Shown here piece by piece: positions 1 to 6,647 of a stretch of 64,000 nt of DNA. The stretch comes from Aeromicrobium piscarium (GTDB taxonomy: Bacteria; Actinomycetota; Actinomycetes; Propionibacteriales; Nocardioidaceae). The stretch's first letter is position 1; each line of letters begins with the position of its first letter. The notes below the pieces were generated by a model. The model saw nothing but the letters and a program-made list of their open reading frames with translations, was not told the DNA's origin and did not search any database. Location of the stretch: the NCBI RefSeq assembly GCF_007421815.1, contig NZ_VLNT01000007.1, forward strand, positions 122,006 through 186,005, read 5' to 3'. The translations under genes were made by a program, and so were the position numbers.

Positions 1-270
1 GCCCTGTGCGGCGGGTCGGGCGACTTCCTGCTGGCGCGGGCGGACGCCGCGGGCGCCGATGTCTACGTCACCTCGGACCTGCGCCATCACCCGGTGAGTG
101 AGCATCGCGAACGTCCCGGAGCGTGTGCGGTGGTCGACGTGCCGCACTGGGCAGCGGAATGGACCTGGCTGCCGGTGGCCGCGCGCGAGGTCCGAGCCCG
201 TTTGGGCGGTACGGTGGAGACCCACGTCTCGACCATCGTGACTGATCCGTGGTCCGCCACGCTGAGCTGA
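1..270 (+). CDS. Nif3-like dinuclear metal-centre protein, C-terminal part
   Basis: The gene enters from the left edge in frame 1 and stops with TGA at 268-270, leaving 89 residues. The segment LRHHP near residues 27-31 and the C-terminal stretch with DVPHWAAE fit the C-terminal half of the Nif3/YbgI (DUF34) family, whose members form hexamers with a two-metal centre and were long called GTP cyclohydrolase I type 2 homologues; their cellular role is still debated. The next genes (zinc ribbon, histidine phosphatase) follow in the order known from mycobacteria (Rv2230c-Rv2229c-Rv2228c), which supports the call. The N-terminal metal ligands are outside the window. Confidence 0.8.
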   Translation, partial: ALCGGSGDFLLARADAAGADVYVTSDLRHHPVSEHRERPGACAVVDVPHWAAEWTWLPVAAREVRARLGGTVETHVSTIVTDPWSATLS

Positions 271-280
271 GGAGCCTACG

Positions 281-1024
281 CTGAAAGCTGAACCGTCCGC
301 CCAGCAGACCCTGCTCGATCTGCAGGCGAAGGACTCTGTCATCGCCCAGTTGAACCACCGACGTGTCTCGCTGCCCGAGAACGCGCGCATCGGCGAGCTC
401 GATGCGGAGGTCGCGACCCTCGACGGCCGTCGAATCGAGGCCTCCACGCGAGTCTCCGATCTCGAACGCGAGCAGAAGCAGGCCGACCAGGACGTGGAAC
501 TCGTCAAGACCCGCCGTGCCCGCAATGAGGAGCGGCTGAACTCCGGCGCCGTCACCAATCCGAAGGATCTCGAGGGCCTGCAGCACGAGATCGTCGCACT
601 CGATCGTCGCATCGGCACCCTCGAGGATGCCGAGCTCGAGGTGATGGAGGCGCTCGAGGAAGCCCAAGGTCAGCTCGACGAGGTCGTCAAGGCACTGGAG
701 GAGCTTCGCGTTCAACACGATGAGGTCGCCGCTCGCCGCGACACCGCCCTCGGTGAGATCGACGCCGAGCTGTCGGATGCCGAGGCGGGGCGCGGCGCGC
801 TCGCGGCGCGGGTTCCCGATGATCTCCTCGCGCTGTACGAGAAGCTGCGGGCCAACCAGGGCGGGGTCGGTGCCGCGTTGCTCCGCGCCAAGCGCTGCGA
901 AGGGTGCCGGCTGGAGCTCAACGGCGCCGACCTGCGCGAGCTGTCGCAGGCACCGGACGATGAGGTGCTGCGCTGCCCCGAGTGCAGTCGCATCCTGGTC
1001 CGTACGTCCGAGTCCGGGCTGTGA
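281..1024 (+). CDS. Coiled-coil C4 zinc-ribbon protein (Rv2229c-like), apparent CTG start
   Basis: The protein has a long heptad-like helical region (about residues 20-160, rich in E, D, R and L), followed by a zinc ribbon with two CxxC pairs (RCEGC and RCPEC) near the C-terminus. This is the actinobacterial C4-type zinc-ribbon family encoded between nif3 and the phosphatase gene; its biochemical role is unknown. Homology seems to begin well before the first ATG at 350 (LLDLQAKDS is family-like), and no ATG or GTG lies in between. A CTG at 281, six nt after AGGAG (270-274), is the best start and gives 247 residues. The stop overlaps the GTG of the next gene (GTGA). Confidence 0.8.
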   Translation: MKAEPSAQQTLLDLQAKDSVIAQLNHRRVSLPENARIGELDAEVATLDGRRIEASTRVSDLEREQKQADQDVELVKTRRARNEERLNSGAVTNPKDLEGLQHEIVALDRRIGTLEDAELEVMEALEEAQGQLDEVVKALEELRVQHDEVAARRDTALGEIDAELSDAEAGRGALAARVPDDLLALYEKLRANQGGVGAALLRAKRCEGCRLELNGADLRELSQAPDDEVLRCPECSRILVRTSESGL

Positions 1025-1695
1025 CGCCGGCCGGCGACACCGCCGGCCGGAGCGCGCCGGCTCGGGGCTGGAGTGCGCCGTCGAACGAGGCCACCACCCT
1101 GATCCTCGTACGCCACGGCGTCACCGGTCTCACCGAGCGCAAGGCATTCAGCGGTAGCGGAGGCGAGGACCCGGAGCTCACCGCGGCCGGTCACGAGCAG
1201 GCCGTGCGCGCCGCCGACTGGCTGGCCGCCAGGGGTGAGGTCGATGCTGTGGTGACGTCGCCGCTGCGACGCACCCGTCAGACTGCCGAGCATGTGGCCG
1301 GGCGGTTCGGGGTGCGGGCGCTGGTCGAAGAGGACCTGATGGAGACGTCCTTCGGCGACTGGGACGGGTTCACCTTCGGTGAGATCCGCGAGAGGTGGCC
1401 TGCGGAGCTGACGGCGTGGCTGGCGTCGACCGACATCGCCCCGCCCGGCGGCGAGTCCTTCGAGGAGGTCGCGACCCGGGTCGAGCGCGCGAGGGAGCGA
1501 CTGGTGTCCCGGTTCGCGGGGCAGACCGTCGTCGTGGTGACCCATGTCAGCCCGATCAAGCTGCTCGTCGCCCGGGCCCTGGGCGCCCCGATCAGGTCGG
1601 TCTACGCGATGGAGCTGGCGCCCGCGTCGATCAGCACGGTGGCCTGGTGGCGGGACGGCAACGCGAGCCTGCGGGCCTTCAACGCGGTGCCCTGA
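1021..1695 (+). CDS. Histidine phosphatase family protein (CobC/PhoE-like)
   Basis: This is a 224-residue branch 2-H phosphatase. LVRHG near residue 27 supplies the phosphorylated histidine, VVVTHVSP near residue 177 supplies the second catalytic histidine, and SPLRRTRQTA is a conserved family segment. Members remove phosphate from small metabolites or proteins; the substrate cannot be told here. The GTG at 1021 overlaps the previous stop, indicating translational coupling. In mycobacteria the same locus encodes a fusion with an N-terminal RNase HI (Rv2228c). Here only about 25 low-complexity residues precede the phosphatase domain, so the RNase H half is absent. Confidence 0.85.
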   Translation: MTPAGDTAGRSAPARGWSAPSNEATTLILVRHGVTGLTERKAFSGSGGEDPELTAAGHEQAVRAADWLAARGEVDAVVTSPLRRTRQTAEHVAGRFGVRALVEEDLMETSFGDWDGFTFGEIRERWPAELTAWLASTDIAPPGGESFEEVATRVERARERLVSRFAGQTVVVVTHVSPIKLLVARALGAPIRSVYAMELAPASISTVAWWRDGNASLRAFNAVP

Positions 1696-1698
1696 CGG

Positions 1699-2457
1699 TC
1701 AGAGCTCGGCGACGACGAGATCCAGTCGGGAGCCGTCGAGCTCGACCGTCCATCCGAGGTCGCGGAGCGCGTCCGCCAGATCGTCGGGATGCTTGGCATC
1801 GATATCTTCGCTGAGCAGGCGACGGACCACGCGCCCCTTGGTCGCCTTGTTGAAGTGGCTGACGACGCTGCGCTTGCCGTCCTTCTCGTGCAGCACCCGC
1901 ATCGTCGCCGAGGTGACGCCGGCGGGTGGCTTGCCGAGGTTCACGTAGCCTCCCGACCGCAGGTCGACCACGAGGTGGCCGTCGGCGAGCTCCTCGATCG
2001 CGGTGGGGAGGAGCGGCTTCCACCGTGAGGCGACGGTGCCGAGCCGGGGGAGCGAGACCCCGGCGGAGAGCCGATAGGCGGGGATCGGGTCGCCGGGGCG
2101 GACGAGGCCGAAGAGGGCCGAGGTGATCGCGAGGGTCTGATCGGCTCGGGAACGCTCGTCGTCGGTGAAGGAGGCGGGGTCGAGATGCTCGAACAGCACG
2201 CCGGTGTAGACGGTGTCGGCCCGAGCCGTCGGCTCCTCGAGCAGGGCGGAGTTACGGGCTACGGCCTCGGCCTGAGTCGCACCCAGCCCGAGCACTTCCA
2301 TCGCCCGCTGCTCGCGGCCGGAGCAGAGTCTCACCAGCGCCTTGAGCAGTTGCTCGCGCTGCCGGTTCAGCTGCGGCAGGGAGAGCGCGGTCAGATCCAG
2401 GGGTGCGCCGTCGGCCGGGCGGGTCTTGCCCTCGGATGGCGGAAGGAGGATCAGCAC
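1699..2457 (-). CDS. yaaA: YaaA family peroxide-stress protein (UPF0246)
   Basis: A 252-residue protein starting at GTG 2457, with the hallmark N-terminus LILLPPSEGK and the conserved TVYTGVLFEHLD, YRLSAGVSLP and SHFNKATKGR segments spread along its length. The length fits the family. E. coli YaaA lowers intracellular free iron during hydrogen peroxide stress and limits DNA damage; the molecular activity is less well defined, with DNA binding reported for a homologue. It converges with the phosphatase gene with only 3 bp between the stops. The assignment is firm; the physiological role is transferred from E. coli. Confidence 0.9.
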   Translation of the reverse strand: MLILLPPSEGKTRPADGAPLDLTALSLPQLNRQREQLLKALVRLCSGREQRAMEVLGLGATQAEAVARNSALLEEPTARADTVYTGVLFEHLDPASFTDDERSRADQTLAITSALFGLVRPGDPIPAYRLSAGVSLPRLGTVASRWKPLLPTAIEELADGHLVVDLRSGGYVNLGKPPAGVTSATMRVLHEKDGKRSVVSHFNKATKGRVVRRLLSEDIDAKHPDDLADALRDLGWTVELDGSRLDLVVAEL

Positions 2458-2493
2458 CCTGCGAGCCTACCGATGCGCGCAGCCGGCCCACCT

Positions 2494-2646
2494 GGTGGCG
2501 GTAGGCCATCAACCTCACGTCCCCGGTGGCGGTACCTGGTCAACCTCACGTCCCCGGTGGGGGTAGACCATCAACGTCATCGAGGCTCGATGAGGTTGAT
2601 GGTCTACCGCCACTCAGGGCGAGAGGTTGACCAGGTACCGCTCCCG
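2494..2646. repeat. 31-bp periodic inverted-repeat module (3 forward, 2 reverse units)
   Basis: Three direct copies begin with GGTGGCGGTA or a variant at 2494, 2525 and 2556, exactly 31 bp apart. Two reversed copies follow, with GAGGTT cores at 2592 and 2623, again 31 bp apart. The inner and outer arms can pair as a long nested hairpin. It fills the gap between yaaA and the manganese exporter, downstream of the exporter stop, so it may also end that transcript. It belongs to the same architecture as the modules at 22.2, 40.5 and 63.6 kb. Confidence 0.8.
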
Positions 2647-2653
2647 GAGGGTG

Positions 2654-3235
2654 TCAGACGGTTCGGACACCCTCGATGATCAGGATCACGGCGAAGATCG
2701 CGAAGGCGGCCGCCGCACCGTACTTGATGAACTTCTCCGGCAGGCGCTTGCCGAGCAGGAAGCCGACGACGATGGCCAGGGCATCGGCCGCGACCATCCC
2801 GACCGTGCTGCCGATCCACACCCCGAACCAGTCCTCGCGCACGGCCAGCGTGATGGTGGCGAGCATCGTCTTGTCCCCGAGCTCGGCGAGGAAGAAGGCG
2901 ACACCGACGGCGACGAGCGCTTTGCCGGTGCTCTTGCGCGCCTTGTCGGCCTCGTCCTCGGTCAGCTCGTCACCGCGCAGAGTCCAGAGCGCGAAGGCGA
3001 TGAAGGCGACGCCCGCGGCGATCGAGATCCAGCCTTGATAGTCCGAGAACGCCTCACCGACCCAGTAGCCGATGCCCACCGATGCCAGGTGCACGATCGC
3101 GGTGGCGGCGGTGATGCCGATGAGCACATCGCGCGCACGGTACCGGGAGGCGAAGGTCATGGCCATCAGCTGGCTCTTGTCGCCCAACTCGGCCACGAAG
3201 ATCACCACGGTGCTGAGCACCAGTGCTTCCCACAT
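2654..3235 (-). CDS. TMEM165/GDT1 (UPF0016) family manganese exporter
   Basis: A 193-residue, six-helix membrane protein made of two related halves, each with the family signature: AELGDKSQLMAM near residue 15 and AELGDKTMLATI near residue 118. The acidic residues of the two ELGDK motifs line the cation pathway. Bacterial members such as MneA/MneP export Mn2+ to prevent intoxication; eukaryotic members move Mn2+/Ca2+ in exchange for H+. I chose ATG 3235 because GAGGAG sits 8 nt upstream and the longer reading frame runs through the riboswitch and rnpB. Control is by the upstream yybP-ykoY riboswitch and terminator, which fits manganese export well. Confidence 0.92.
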   Translation of the reverse strand: MWEALVLSTVVIFVAELGDKSQLMAMTFASRYRARDVLIGITAATAIVHLASVGIGYWVGEAFSDYQGWISIAAGVAFIAFALWTLRGDELTEDEADKARKSTGKALVAVGVAFFLAELGDKTMLATITLAVREDWFGVWIGSTVGMVAADALAIVVGFLLGKRLPEKFIKYGAAAAFAIFAVILIIEGVRTV

Positions 3236-3236
3236 G

Positions 3237-3270
3237 AAAAAAGCTCCTCGTCCGGGTCCGGACGAAGAGC
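3237..3270 (-). terminator. Riboswitch expression platform: intrinsic terminator overlapping the RBS
   Basis: On the minus strand, a GC-rich stem (arms GCTCTTCGTCCGG and CGGACGAGGAGC) is followed by six U residues and then, one base later, the ATG at 3235. The GAGGAG Shine-Dalgarno lies in the 3' arm of the stem. The same hairpin could therefore stop transcription and hide the ribosome site when the upstream riboswitch is unliganded. The structure is read by eye; ligand dependence is inferred from the yybP-ykoY class. Confidence 0.8.
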
Positions 3271-3310
3271 CGCGTTCGACGAGTCCTCGACCGGACTCGT
3301 GAATACAACG

Positions 3311-3412
3311 ATCCGGTCGAAAGTCTCGTCCGCCAGTGACCTGGCCCGCTGCACCGGACCGGCCGGAGCCGTTCAGTATGTCGACGCAGCGATTGGGGAC
3401 TACTCCCTTTCG
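3311..3412 (-). promoter_or_regulatory. yybP-ykoY manganese riboswitch
   Basis: The minus strand carries the class hallmarks: a 5' GAAAGGGAGTAG element (rc of 3400-3411), a central region with CGTCGACATACTGA, and the 3' element GACGAGACTTTCGACC (rc of 3313-3328), whose ACTTTC pairs with the 5' GAAAG. This is the usual actinobacterial form found in front of UPF0016 genes. Mn2+ bridges the two conserved loops and stabilises the aptamer, turning on the exporter. A GATAAC -10-like element at 3422-3427 (minus strand) may drive it, divergent from the rnpB promoter. Confidence 0.93.
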
Positions 3413-3469
3413 AATCGCCACGTTATCAGGGCGGCGGGCCGCGGTGCACCGTGATCTGGGTCGCACGAG

Positions 3470-3475
3470 TACGAT
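3470..3475 (+). promoter_or_regulatory. -10 element of the rnpB promoter
   Basis: TACGAT lies 8-12 bp before the expected 5' end of RNase P RNA and fits the actinobacterial TAnnnT -10 pattern. No clear -35 is seen. Confidence 0.55.
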
Positions 3476-3482
3476 CGGACTC

Positions 3483-3876
3483 GCGAATGAGCCGGCCGGG
3501 CGGCCGCGGCATCGGTGACGATGTCGAGGAAAGTCCGGACTCCGCAGGGCACGGTGGTGGCTAACGGCCACCCACGGCGACGTGCGGGACAGTGCCACAG
3601 AGAGCAGACCGCCAGCGGCCCCTGTCGATGACAGGGGTGCGGGTAAGGGTGAAACGGTGAGGTAAGAGCTCACCAGCGCGGCGGGCGACCGTCGTGGCTC
3701 GGTAAACCCCACCGGGAGCAAGACCAAGAGGGCCTTCGGGCCTGCGCTGACGGGCGGCCCGTCCGATGTCAGCGGGTAGGTTGCACCGAGGCGCGCAGTG
3801 ATGCGCGTCCCAGATGGATGGTCGCCCCTCGCCTCCGGGCGAGGACAGAATCCGGCTTATAGGCCGGCTCATTCGC
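3483..3876 (+). ncRNA. rnpB: RNase P RNA, class A
   Basis: This is the catalytic RNA of RNase P, which matures tRNA 5' ends. Conserved region I, GAGGAAAGTCCGGACTCC, is at 3526-3543 and conserved region V, ACAGAATCCGGCTTATAGG, at 3845-3863; together they form the P4 pseudoknot. The 5' GAGCCGGCC pairs with 3' GGCCGGCTC to close P1. The length of about 390 nt and the GC-rich helices are typical of actinobacteria. The 3' end is also the attachment site of the element that follows: the last ~29 nt are duplicated at 12994-13022. The RNA end points are estimated from P1. Confidence 0.96.
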
Positions 3877-3878
3877 CC
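3850..3878 (+). repeat. attL core (rnpB 3' end)
   Basis: The 29-bp core begins at the last base of the conserved ACAGAA of RNase P RNA and runs through the P1 3' strand to the CGCCC end. It matches 12994-13022 at 28 of 29 positions (GGCCGG here, GGTCGG at the right end). Integration therefore leaves an intact rnpB 3' end here. Confidence 0.9.
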
Positions 3879-3920
3879 CACGGCCTCTGACCTGCGCAAA
3901 CTCTTCGTGACCCTGCGAGT

Positions 3921-3940
3921 AGTCCGCAGAGAGTCCGCAG
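3921..3940 (+). promoter_or_regulatory. Candidate integrase arm-type binding sites, left end
   Basis: Two direct copies of AGTCCGCAG start at 3921 and 3932, 11 bp apart, between the att core and the integrase stop. A closely similar pair with the same spacing lies at the right end (12858-12877). Arm-site function is inferred from position and duplication. Confidence 0.65.
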
Positions 3941-3945
3941 CAAGG

Positions 3946-5097
3946 TCACGAAGTCTTCTCGGTCGCACCACCTCCTTCGATTCGGTGGCTGAACGCCGCG
4001 TCGACGGCCGCGCGGGTCGTGTCGTCGGAGTCCGGCCACAGGTGGCTGTAGGTGTCCAGGGTCTCGGCGGCACTCGCGTGTCCCAGCCGAGCCTGGACGG
4101 TCTTGACGCTCTCGCCGTGGCGAATCAGCAGTGAGGCGTAGAGGTGTCGCAGGTCGTGAAAGCGCGTGCCCTCGGGGAGGCCGGCGGACTTGACTGCTGG
4201 CCGCCAGACCGCATCGCTGAACCGCGACCGCCGGTAGGGCGCACCCTCCGGGGCGCTGAACACGAGCTGTTCGCCATCGAGGTCGGCGGTGCCGTGCGCG
4301 GCAACGTGAGCAGCCAGCGCGTCGACAACGACCTGGGGGAGCGGGACGTCGCGCACGCTCGCGTCCGTCTTCGGTCGGACCAGCTTCGGCCCCGCTTCGA
4401 GATACTGGAGCTGGCGGTTGACGGTGACCGTGCGACGCAGGAAGTCGATGCGATCGATGGTGAGGCCGAACGTCTCGCCCTGCCGCAGCCCGGTTCCGGC
4501 CGTGAGGGTGACGAGCGCCTTGAGGTGCTCGGGCATCGCCTCGGTGAGCCGGTCGAGCTGATCCATCGTCATCGGGATGACCTTGGACTTCTCCGGCTTC
4601 GGCAAGCGGGTGTCAGCGCATGGGTTGGAGGCGATCTTGCGATCCCTCACCGCCGCAGCGAACACGCCGTGAATCATCCCGTGGACGACCGCGATCGTCC
4701 GGGGCTGAAGCGCCCCGCCGTTCTTCCGGTCGGACTCGGGATCTGGCGTAGCGAGCCGCTGGACCCACGCCTGCACGTCACTCGGTTTGATATTGGCGAT
4801 CGGTACGTCACCGAAGGCCGGATAGACGTGATTGCGGAACTGGCTCTCGGTGCGCTGGCGCGTGGTCTCGCGGTGCGGCTGTGCGCGACGCCATTGCTCG
4901 GCGTACTCCCTCAACGTGGTCTTGCCGGCGTTCGGGTTGACGTACTGCCCGGTGACGATCGAGGTAGTAACTTCGTCGAGCCATCGCTGAGCATCGACCT
5001 TGCGGTCGAAATGCTTCGCGTGCTCCTTGTTGGCGTTGTCCCGGTAGCGGGCGCGCCACTTGCCGTTGGGTCGTTTTGCAATGCTCTTACTCGCCAT
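3946..5097 (-). CDS. int: Tyrosine recombinase (phage-type integrase)
   Basis: A 383-residue integrase with an N-terminal arm-binding region (AP2-like, GKWRARYRD near residue 12), a SAM-like core-binding domain (about residues 60-165) and a C-terminal catalytic domain. The catalytic set is visible: R205 (GTGLRQGE), K243, H314 and R317 (HDLRH), H340 (LGH) and nucleophile Y350 (TLDTYSH). It should catalyse recombination between the element attP and the rnpB 3' end. The stop is 67 bp from the attL core, the usual arrangement. Its ATG overlaps the stop of the CGNR-like gene by one base (TGATG), so the two are cotranscribed. Confidence 0.96.
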   Translation of the reverse strand: MASKSIAKRPNGKWRARYRDNANKEHAKHFDRKVDAQRWLDEVTTSIVTGQYVNPNAGKTTLREYAEQWRRAQPHRETTRQRTESQFRNHVYPAFGDVPIANIKPSDVQAWVQRLATPDPESDRKNGGALQPRTIAVVHGMIHGVFAAAVRDRKIASNPCADTRLPKPEKSKVIPMTMDQLDRLTEAMPEHLKALVTLTAGTGLRQGETFGLTIDRIDFLRRTVTVNRQLQYLEAGPKLVRPKTDASVRDVPLPQVVVDALAAHVAAHGTADLDGEQLVFSAPEGAPYRRSRFSDAVWRPAVKSAGLPEGTRFHDLRHLYASLLIRHGESVKTVQARLGHASAAETLDTYSHLWPDSDDTTRAAVDAAFSHRIEGGGATEKTS

Positions 5098-5945
5098 CAG
5101 CCTGCCTCTCCTTTGGTTCGGGCGGCTCGTCGACGTTCGCGCTGGGACTGGTTCCTGGCATGCTGAGGGCTGCAGAACTTTGCTCCCCGTCGTCCCTCGC
5201 GCTGCGCGGCGCGGCCAATCTGGCGCTTAAACCTTCGACCACAGGTCTCGTCAGCGCAGTAGCTGTAGGGGAGACTCTCGGCCAAGTCGTTGAAGATCAG
5301 GACGCAGGCCACTTCGAACGTTGACGCGATCGCTAGACGTGCGTCGGTCCCCGCAGGGACGACAACTGGATGCACCACTTTGAGCCCCCTATTCAACAAG
5401 TCGGAGAACACTCGCCAGCCCCCGTCCTCAACATCGGCATCCAGGATCTCGCCGTTGAGCCTCTCGTCCGTGTCCCTCAAGTCGAAGGCCCCCGCGTGCT
5501 GCCAAATGGGCCCTACGGGTTCCCCTCGTAGCGCAGCCTCGGCATGGTCAGCCAGCAGGCGAATGAGCGTGACGCCGTGTGCAAGCTGCCGCAGTGATGC
5601 CTGCGTGGACCGGAGACCTGGCACGGGCGCAAACGGAAGATCCATTCGACTCTCGGCCAGCGGGGCTGACGGGTCGACGGGGCTGACGGCGTGTCTCGGA
5701 TCGCCGTAGGACTCTACGAATGACACGAGCTGGTCGGCGTCATCGACATCGAAGTCGAATACCTCCCGGAGGTGCATTTCCCGGGGCGCTTCTCGAGACG
5801 TTTCACCCATTAGCTGCTCGGTGCCGTGTTGCTCGAACCAGTCGATGTGATCCGCGTGGCAGGTGATCGGATCTCTCACGCGGAGTAGCGGAACGGGGAG
5901 GGGGTCGGGCGGACGAAGTGAGTAGCGAAAGTGAGGCTCAGCCAT
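5097..5945 (-). CDS. CGNR-like zinc-finger protein of the element
   Basis: A 282-residue protein with a variable N-terminal region and a C-terminal cysteine cluster, YCADETCGRRF followed by KFCSPQHARN, in an arginine-rich setting. This resembles the CGNR/ABATE-type treble-clef zinc finger common in actinobacterial regulators and small prophages. It probably binds DNA; a role in lysogeny control is suggested by its place upstream of, and coupled to, the integrase and divergent from the early operon. The middle part (about residues 100-220) matches nothing I recognise. The AT-rich promoter region at 5946-6012 lies directly upstream. Confidence 0.65.
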   Translation of the reverse strand: MAEPHFRYSLRPPDPLPVPLLRVRDPITCHADHIDWFEQHGTEQLMGETSREAPREMHLREVFDFDVDDADQLVSFVESYGDPRHAVSPVDPSAPLAESRMDLPFAPVPGLRSTQASLRQLAHGVTLIRLLADHAEAALRGEPVGPIWQHAGAFDLRDTDERLNGEILDADVEDGGWRVFSDLLNRGLKVVHPVVVPAGTDARLAIASTFEVACVLIFNDLAESLPYSYCADETCGRRFKRQIGRAAQREGRRGAKFCSPQHARNQSQRERRRAARTKGEAG

Positions 5946-6012
5946 GCTTCACATCTTGACGGACGATGAATAGCGTTGTCAAAACATAATCGCTACTCAG
6001 GCAGGAGAAGTT
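5946..6012. promoter_or_regulatory. Divergent control region of the element
   Basis: A 67-bp AT-rich gap separates the leftward CGNR-int genes from the rightward early operon. It holds TTGAC at 5956-5960 and GTCAA at 5978-5982 as an inverted pair, TAGCG/CGCTA arms at 5971-5975 and 5991-5995, and a CATAAT hexamer at 5985. GCAGGAGAAG before ATG 6013 is the RBS. This is the likely lysogeny switch; exact promoters are not resolved. Confidence 0.55.
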
Positions 6013-6198
6013 ATGACGCTCCCGAAGTTCCTCACCACAGAGGAGTTGGCCGAGCTGGTGCGCCAACCCCCGGAGACCGTTCGCTACTGGCGTCACGTCG
6101 GGAAGGGACCTGCGTCGTTCAAGCTCGGCCGTCGTGTGTTGTACGAGCGCACTGACGTGGAGGCCTGGATAACCGAGGCGAAGGCGGGTGCCGTGTGA
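6013..6198 (+). CDS. AlpA/MerR-type helix-turn-helix protein, probable excisionase
   Basis: A 61-residue single-domain protein of the helix-turn-helix 17 (excisionase) type: LTTEELAELVRQPPETVRYW forms the HTH, followed by the GPASFKLGRRVLYERTDVEAW wing. Such proteins act as recombination directionality factors or as regulators of element genes. A good RBS (AGGAG) precedes ATG 6013. It is the first gene of the rightward operon and overlaps the next start by four bases. Function as Xis is inferred from size, fold and context. Confidence 0.8.
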   Translation: MTLPKFLTTEELAELVRQPPETVRYWRHVGKGPASFKLGRRVLYERTDVEAWITEAKAGAV

Positions 6199-6647
6199 CC
6201 ACTGAAGTGAAAAGCCGCCCCAGGGGCGAATCTGGGGCGGCGAAGAAGCTCGGAGACGGTGGCTTCACGGTCAACGATACCGATGTTCAGCGTAAGTCGT
6301 TCGCCCTCGCGAAGATTAACGCGGGTCGCGGTCCGATCCCGAAGTACGGTTCGGCGGAGTGGGTGCTGTTGCCCGCCGACGATCCTCGTCGTGAGGCCGC
6401 GATGGCGATCGCTGCCGAGGCCTGGTTCTCCGAGGGTCAGCCCGACGTCATCGCCGGTCGCTTCTTCACCGAGCTGTACGCCGCCAGCAAAGCCGCCAAG
6501 GTCGCCGAGGACGAGGACTACCAGGCTGCCGTGGCTGCGCACCGCGAGTACTGGTCGAAGGCTGCTGCTCGTCGTGCCGGCCGGTATCCGGTTCGGCGTA
6601 CCAGCAATGTGGTGCCGTTGCGGCCGTCCGGTGGCGATGCGGCGTGA
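6195..6647 (+). CDS. Element protein, DUF2742-like
   Basis: A 150-residue protein starting at GTG 6195 in a GTGA overlap with the HTH gene. The segment PKYGSAEWVLLPADDPRREA, about residues 50-70, recalls DUF2742, a family found in small mycobacterial prophages such as phiRv1 and phiRv2. The C-terminal part is basic and ends with the motif VVPLRPSGGDA, which recurs in a related form (VVPLRGEGGDA) at the end of the next protein, a sign of shared ancestry or a common interaction tail. No catalytic residues are recognised. Family membership is tentative. Confidence 0.55.
   Translation: MTTEVKSRPRGESGAAKKLGDGGFTVNDTDVQRKSFALAKINAGRGPIPKYGSAEWVLLPADDPRREAAMAIAAEAWFSEGQPDVIAGRFFTELYAASKAAKVAEDEDYQAAVAAHREYWSKAAARRAGRYPVRRTSNVVPLRPSGGDAA

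Noticed and set aside
2494-2646. CRISPR array
   Set aside because: The 31-bp copies are directly contiguous with no unique spacers, are followed by reversed copies, and no cas gene is present.
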